From positions 1 to 9,038 of the forward strand of contig NZ_JAKEDR010000148.1 of the NCBI RefSeq assembly GCF_023653455.1: 9,038 nucleotides of DNA. The letters are read 5' to 3'. Shown here one piece after another: positions 6,202-9,038 of this stretch; within the stretch, counting starts at the first letter, position 1, and each line of letters begins with the position of its first letter. Source of the DNA: Paraclostridium ghonii (GTDB lineage: Bacteria; Bacillota; Clostridia; Peptostreptococcales; Peptostreptococcaceae). The position numbers and the translations under genes were made by a program. The notes beneath the pieces are model-generated. The model saw only the letters and a list, made by a program, of their open reading frames with translations, ran no database searches and was not told the origin of the DNA.

Positions 6202-6210
6202 GAGGTCAAA

Positions 6211-6564
6211 ATGAAAATACAATATATAATTAAAGATAAAAAGGAATGGAAAGCACACATATCACGTGTCAAATCACTTCCAAAGGATTATCAGATTGTT
6301 TATAAAGAGATTCAAAAATATCTTTTTAAGGTGGGCCCTGTTGATTTAACCGAAAGTATAGATTTACTCTCAGGGATTGTTGATTTTTTTGAAGAAGGTG
6401 TAACCTTAGGAAAATGCGCTTTAGAAGTTACTGGAAATGACGTAGCAGCCTTTTGCGACGAATTAATCAAAGATTCAAAAACTTATACTGACTCTTATCA
6501 AGAATCTGTTTATAAAGAAGTTAATAATGCACTAAAAAAAACTAATAATAAAACAAAAAAATAA
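6211..6564 (+). CDS. DUF1048 family protein, second copy
   Basis: This 117-residue helical protein is a diverged paralogue of the preceding gene. It aligns by the same landmarks: LPKDYQIVYKEIQKYL (compare LPTDYQDAWKKIKENL), a central helix ending VDFFEEG-LGKCALEVTGND (compare LDILEETSAHGQSAQDALGND) and AAFCDELI (compare KSFCSALI). It differs in a longer basic N-terminus, a Pro/Asp loop (KVGPVDL) and a Lys-rich C-terminal tail. GGAGGT sits 7 nt before the ATG. It closes the padR operon; no transporter gene follows within the window, although PadR operons often include one. The two copies may form a heteromer; that is inference. Confidence 0.85.
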   Translation: MKIQYIIKDKKEWKAHISRVKSLPKDYQIVYKEIQKYLFKVGPVDLTESIDLLSGIVDFFEEGVTLGKCALEVTGNDVAAFCDELIKDSKTYTDSYQESVYKEVNNALKKTNNKTKK

Positions 6565-6572
6565 ACTAAATA

Positions 6573-6595
6573 GGTATGATATAGTAAAATATACC
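6573..6595 (+). terminator. Weak hairpin after the padR operon
   Basis: GGTATG and ATATACC pair as a short stem (5 bp plus a G-T) soon after the second DUF1048 stop. It is followed by CTTTATC only, so the T-tract is poor and termination is uncertain. Confidence 0.25.
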
Positions 6596-6663
6596 CTTTA
6601 TCAAGGACATTTTTAAAAATGGTTAAATGAAGTTAATCCGATTAGGTATACATGCTAAATAAT

Positions 6664-6750
6664 CTACTTAGCAGGATTAAGCCCATATTCAGATAACTCA
6701 TCACTAGAAACTAAATCTTTTTTATTAAGTAATTTTTTACAGGCATACGT
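6664..6750 (-). pseudogene. Short coding relic, unidentified
   Basis: Within the 311-bp gap between the padR operon and the next gene, the minus strand has 28 open codons bounded by TAG on both sides. They end DLVSSDELSEYGLNPAK. The residue composition (alternating acidic/basic helix, KKLLNKKDLVSSDEL, then a final YGLNPAK) is that of a real protein C-terminus and not of random AT-rich sequence. There is no start codon or ribosome site, and the neighbouring frame continues with KYVRR-type residues. I take it as the tail of a lost gene. No family is recognised. The rest of 6565-6820 shows nothing else I can support. Confidence 0.3.
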
Positions 6751-6823
6751 CTAACATATTTATATTAATTGTTCCTTTAAACTTATAGCTATAGTGAATT
6801 TTTTAATAAAAGGCTTTAGAGAG

Positions 6824-6853
6824 TAGACAATCGCTTTATATTTAAGCTATATT
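6824..6853 (+). promoter_or_regulatory. Predicted promoter of the four-helix membrane protein gene
   Basis: TAGACA (6824-6829; 5 of 6 to TTGACA), an 18-nt spacer and TATATT (6848-6853; 5 of 6). A perfect TATAAT at 6854-6859 lies just downstream but lacks a matching -35. Confidence 0.4.
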
Positions 6854-6875
6854 TATAATAATTATTGTAAATATC

Positions 6876-7307
6876 ATGAAAGGAGAATGTTGTATAGATG
6901 ATAAATATAATAAAACAACCATTGTGTTAATTTTGATTAGTATAGTCGGTTTATTTTTACCATGGTTTTTCTTCGATAGTGATATAGATTATACTAATGG
7001 TTTGGTGTGGTTATCATCACCGTTATTAAGTACGGGTATTTTGAGTTCTATATTTTTGATTTTTATAAAAAAACGTTCTAAAGTAGTTAATATCGCTAAT
7101 TTTATATCATTACTATTAATTCCATTATCTTGTATATATTTATTTTTCAGTTGGCATATCATGACTATAACAGGTGAACTTGATATATTGGTTAGTTTTA
7201 GCACTGCTCACTACGGTTTTTATGTTACGACTATTAGTTCTTTAATTGCAACTGTCTTGTATTCATTAAATATGAGTAAAATTAAGTCTAAAACAATTAA
7301 TTCATAA
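6876..7307 (+). CDS. Four-helix integral membrane protein, unknown function
   Basis: This 143-residue protein has four predicted transmembrane helices: about 15-33 (TTIVLILISIVGLFLPWFF), 43-64, 72-95 and 108-131, with a short basic loop KKRSK between helices 2 and 3 and a Lys/Ser tail. I do not recognise a family. The start is doubtful: the ATG at 6876 has no ribosome site before it, while a strong AAAGGAG lies inside its codons 2-4. No in-frame start follows that site soon enough. An ATG 12 nt after the site (6898) is in another frame, and joins this one (MINIIKTTIVLIL) if one A is added to the AAAA run at 6911-6914. Either the true start is non-standard or the gene has a small 5' lesion. 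The protein body is clearly coding. A promoter lies at 6824-6853 and a terminator at 7347-7379. Confidence 0.7.
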   Translation: MKGECCIDDKYNKTTIVLILISIVGLFLPWFFFDSDIDYTNGLVWLSSPLLSTGILSSIFLIFIKKRSKVVNIANFISLLLIPLSCIYLFFSWHIMTITGELDILVSFSTAHYGFYVTTISSLIATVLYSLNMSKIKSKTINS

Positions 7308-7346
7308 TATATTTTTACAATTTTTATAACATTAATATTCGCATAA

Positions 7347-7379
7347 AAATAAGGCCATGAATACACCATAGCCTTATTT
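7347..7379. terminator. Bidirectional Rho-independent terminator
   Basis: AAATAAGGC (7347-7355) and GCCTTATTT (7371-7379) form a perfect 9-bp stem, extended inside by ATG/CAT. T-rich sequence follows on both strands. It serves the plus-strand membrane protein gene (stop at 7307) and the convergent minus-strand small genes (stop at 7424). Confidence 0.8.
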
Positions 7380-7423
7380 ATTCAATTATTTTTTATTTTT
7401 TTCATTTATTGCTTTTATTTCCC

Positions 7424-7585
7424 CTATTTAAGATTATCTATTTTTTTCTCAATTACAGTAAGTCTTTGATTTACTAGCTTTCTATTAGATACAATTTTTT
7501 TTATTAATTTATAAACGCATATAGGTATCACTATAAGTAAAATTGTATTAAATATTTGAAAAAATAATTCATATGTTATGCTCAT
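7424..7585 (-). CDS. Small 53-residue membrane protein
   Basis: This short gene has a clean ATG (7583-7585) preceded by GGAGG with 8-9 nt spacing and a TAG stop at 7424-7426. The product starts MSITYELFFQIFNTILLIVI: one hydrophobic helix at about residues 7-25, then a basic stretch (KLIKKIVSNRK) and a Leu/Ile/Lys-rich C-terminal helix (VNQRLTVIEKKIDNLK) with a coiled-coil-like spacing. This is the layout of small single-pass proteins whose cytoplasmic tail oligomerises or docks to a partner, including holin-like and regulatory microproteins; no function can be assigned. It lies downstream of the 92-residue membrane protein on the same strand (60 nt gap), likely in one transcript ending at the 7347-7379 terminator. 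Confidence 0.7.
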   Translation of the reverse strand: MSITYELFFQIFNTILLIVIPICVYKLIKKIVSNRKLVNQRLTVIEKKIDNLK

Positions 7586-7645
7586 AAAATATTCCTCCAC
7601 TTAATATATTAAAATTGTTCTTTTCATCTACTTATAAATTTGTAT

Positions 7646-7924
7646 TTATTTTTTTAAAAACTTAGGTTTTAACAATAATTGTGATGCTATCCTAAAAATA
7701 AATAAAGTTATAATAACTGGTAGAACTCCAGCTAAAATTCCAGGCAATTTCGTAAATACTGGCTCCATTAATAATATAACCCCAAGAACGATTAATGATA
7801 ATCCCATATAAGACAATTCTCCATATTTTTTTATATATTTACACTGCTTATAGTTTTTCGTAAGAAAGTAAATTCCAGAAATGAAGATTAAAATCCCAAT
7901 AAAAACCATAGTCCATAGTAACAT
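7646..7924 (-). CDS. Small multi-span membrane protein, unknown function
   Basis: This 92-residue protein is nearly all membrane-embedded: helix 1 at about 2-21 (LLWTMVFIGILIFISGIYFL), a basic loop (KNYKQCKYIKKYG), helix 2 at about 38-54, a short Pro-containing turn (EPVFTKLPG) and helix 3 at about 62-81, with a Lys-rich tail LLLKPKFLKK. No named family is recognised. GGAGGT with 8 nt spacing supports the ATG at 7922-7924. It precedes the 53-residue membrane protein, and the pair is probably one small operon. Confidence 0.75.
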   Translation of the reverse strand: MLLWTMVFIGILIFISGIYFLTKNYKQCKYIKKYGELSYMGLSLIVLGVILLMEPVFTKLPGILAGVLPVIITLFIFRIASQLLLKPKFLKK

Positions 7925-7955
7925 ATTAAAACACCTCCGTATATATATTATATAG

Positions 7956-8107
7956 TTATTTATATATAACCTTTCTAATTATATCATCCCAATCATGATT
8001 ATCATCTTATCTTCCAATATCTCATGATTTTCTTTCTTTTAAACGCTCAGAGCTAATTTTCTATTGCATTTTGGACATTTTAATAATTTAAGAAGTTCTT
8101 TATACAT
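7956..8107 (-). pseudogene. Decayed small zinc-ribbon protein gene
   Basis: On the minus strand an ATG at 8107, preceded by GGAG with 10-nt spacing, opens MYKELLKLLKCPKCNRKLAL, a CPxC zinc-knuckle N-terminus like those of Trm112-type proteins or CPxC-leading methyltransferases. After SV the frame is cut by TAA at 8039-8041, then continues open as KKENHEILEDK. A shift of frame then gives DNHDWDDIIRKVIYK to a stop at 7956. The parts look like one small protein disabled by a premature stop and a frameshift. The second Cys pair of a full zinc ribbon is not seen. It fills most of the gap between the genes at 7646 and 8197. Confidence 0.5.
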
Positions 8108-8196
8108 TTTTACTTCACTCCATTTAATAAAATACACATGAAATCAAAATTAACAGCTTAACTTTCTAGGTAATATCTGTTATTTATTCTAAATAA

Positions 8197-8766
8197 TTAA
8201 GCTTCACTTTTTTGAACTATTTTTTCAGTAGTTCTTTGATCTATTTCTTTTTTCAGCTCTTTTAAATAAGTGGAAAATTCCACCTTATCCGCACCATAAG
8301 TAAACTGTAAATCATATTCTAGTGGAATCCAAGTATTAATATCTGCCTCGTTATGCTGAATCACTGCTTCTAAATTATCTAATGCTTTATAAAGCTTTGA
8401 TTCCTCAGTCTTACGTTCATTCATTTCTTTTAAAAGTCCTGTGAATTCCTCACTGTAAGGATTGGGGAAAGTTTTAATCCATTCAAAAAATGCCTCATCC
8501 TCTTTTTCACTATCTTCTTCTCTTTTTTCAAAAGCAGGAATATCGCCAGTAAATGCTTCACCTAAGTCATGAATCAAGCACATACGAATTACCTTGTCCA
8601 TATCAATATTTGGAAATTCATCACGCATTAATAATGCCATTAATGCAATACGCCAACTATGTTCTGCTACACTTTCATGACGTCCGCTCGATGTCCATGA
8701 GTGCCTAGTATTGCATTTTAGTTTTTCTGCGACTGTTAATATTTCTAGAAATGTTGCTGTATTCAT
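8197..8766 (-). CDS. HD-domain phosphohydrolase, YfbR-like
   Basis: This 189-residue protein is an HD-domain hydrolase of the YfbR (5'-deoxynucleotidase)/HDDC2 group. The motifs appear in order: LKCNTRHSW at 16-24, the ESVAEHSWRIALMALLM segment at 31-47 with the first metal His36, LIHDLGEAFTGDIPA at 64-78 carrying the HD pair (His66, Asp67) and the catalytic-loop Glu70/Asp75, and KALDNLEAVIQH at 127-138 with the fourth ligand Asp130. Length matches the family. Characterised members dephosphorylate deoxynucleoside monophosphates in nucleotide salvage; the same substrate is likely but not shown. AGGGGGAA precedes the ATG at 8766. Five of eight arginines use CGT, unlike the AGA-rich neighbours, so the gene may have a separate origin. 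It appears monocistronic. Confidence 0.92.
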   Translation of the reverse strand: MNTATFLEILTVAEKLKCNTRHSWTSSGRHESVAEHSWRIALMALLMRDEFPNIDMDKVIRMCLIHDLGEAFTGDIPAFEKREEDSEKEDEAFFEWIKTFPNPYSEEFTGLLKEMNERKTEESKLYKALDNLEAVIQHNEADINTWIPLEYDLQFTYGADKVEFSTYLKELKKEIDQRTTEKIVQKSEA

Positions 8767-8835
8767 ATTAAATTCCCCCTATATCTATACACCATATTTG
8801 TTTATCCCATATCAAAAACATCTTTGTTTAATATT

Positions 8836-8864
8836 ATATAATAATTGTTAAATAACCTATACAA
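8836..8864 (-). promoter_or_regulatory. Possible promoter of the YfbR-like gene
   Basis: On the minus strand TTGTAT (8859-8864), a 17-nt spacer and TTATAT (8836-8841). Both boxes are partial matches in very AT-rich sequence, and other nearby -10-like hexamers exist, so this is tentative. Confidence 0.3.
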
Positions 8865-8891
8865 TAAATTATATCATAGTTACTATTTATC

Positions 8892-8925
8892 ATCTTAAAT
8901 CTAGATATAACATTTATTTTAAGAT
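8892..8925. repeat. 8-bp inverted repeat between divergent genes
   Basis: ATCTTAAA (8892-8899) and TTTAAGAT (8918-8925) are exact reverse complements 18 nt apart, with the palindrome ATCTAGAT next to the left arm. It lies between the YfbR-like gene and the promoter of the plus-strand gene at the right edge. It could be an operator or a leftover terminator (a T-rich stretch follows on the plus strand); neither is shown. Confidence 0.35.
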
Positions 8926-8968
8926 CATATTTGTTTTTGGCACTCTCACATAGGTAATTTTTAATATA

Positions 8969-8997
8969 TTGATATTTGAAATTTCCTTAACTACAAT
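8969..8997 (+). promoter_or_regulatory. Promoter of the gene at the right edge
   Basis: TTGATA (8969-8974; 5 of 6 to TTGACA), a 17-nt spacer and TACAAT (8992-8997; 5 of 6). Transcription would start near 9004, a few bases before the ribosome site AGGAGG at 9013-9018. Confidence 0.55.
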
Positions 8998-9025
8998 TAT
9001 ATTAAATACGTTAGGAGGTTGTTAA

Positions 9026-9038
9026 GTGAATATAATGT
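9026..9038 (+). CDS. First codons of a gene cut by the window edge
   Basis: AGGAGG at 9013-9018 is followed after 7 nt by GTG (9026-9028), then AAT ATA ATG and the end of the window. An in-frame ATG lies at 9035-9037, but its spacing to the ribosome site is long (16 nt), so GTG is preferred. Only four residues (M-N-I-M) are visible, so the product cannot be named. The complete promoter and ribosome site argue that it is a real gene start. Confidence 0.5.

Noticed and set aside
6063..6272. Open frame on the minus strand across the two DUF1048 genes
   Set aside because: Antisense to two conserved genes; no ribosome site and no recognisable domain.
8145..8196. TAACAG/CTGTTA inverted repeat after the YfbR-like gene as a terminator
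   Set aside because: Only 6 bp of stem with a 20-nt loop and a weak T-tract; not convincing.
59..8766. The two HD-domain genes as ends of one duplicated or composite element
   Set aside because: They belong to different HD subfamilies with no similarity outside the HD motif, and no flanking repeats connect them.

Overview
The window is a very AT-rich stretch with strong GGAGG-type ribosome binding sites, GTG and TTG starts, AGA-dominated arginine codons and T-tailed hairpin terminators. This fits a low-GC Firmicute, most likely Clostridium or a close relative; that is an inference from composition and gene style. No rRNA, tRNA, CRISPR array or intact mobile element is visible. It reads as an accessory chromosomal neighbourhood of small independently transcribed units, with decayed gene pieces between them.

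Left third (1-3860), all on the minus strand: an HD-domain phosphohydrolase of the YpgQ/YedJ type (59-715); a broken AAA/ABC-type ATPase (878-1787) that needs two single-base frame corrections in A-runs and also lacks part of its Walker A region, with a strong terminator behind it; a secreted lipoprotein (2043-2522) with its own promoter and terminator; an unrecognised single-span membrane protein (2631-2978); a short relic resembling an acetyltransferase tail (2992-3060); and an alpha/beta hydrolase (3093-3857).

Centre (3970-6564): two divergent regulatory modules share a 330-bp control region. On the minus strand a receiver-less LytTR DNA-binding regulator (start best placed at 5199) is coupled to a four-helix membrane protein with a LiaF-like C-terminal domain. 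Two exact 10-bp direct repeats spaced 21 bp lie just upstream of the predicted promoter, as expected for LytTR autoregulation. On the plus strand a PadR repressor is translationally coupled to a DUF1048 protein, followed by a second, diverged DUF1048 protein. A perfect 17-bp inverted repeat overlaps the padR -10 region and transcription start, and is the obvious autorepression operator.

Right third (6565-9038): a four-helix membrane protein on the plus strand (6876-7307) with a bidirectional terminator; on the minus strand a 53-residue membrane/coiled-coil protein (7424-7585) and a 92-residue membrane protein (7646-7924); relics of two further genes (6664-6750 and 7956-8107); a second HD-domain phosphohydrolase, of the YfbR type (8197-8766), whose arginine codon use differs from its neighbours; and at the right edge the promoter, ribosome binding site and first codons of a plus-strand gene that leaves the window.

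The clearest functional logic is in the centre: two small autoregulated envelope- or stress-type switches facing away from each other. I see no complete multi-gene defence or biosynthetic system. The best candidates for under-described biology are the PadR-DUF1048-DUF1048 cassette without a visible transporter, and the LytTR/LiaF-like pair.
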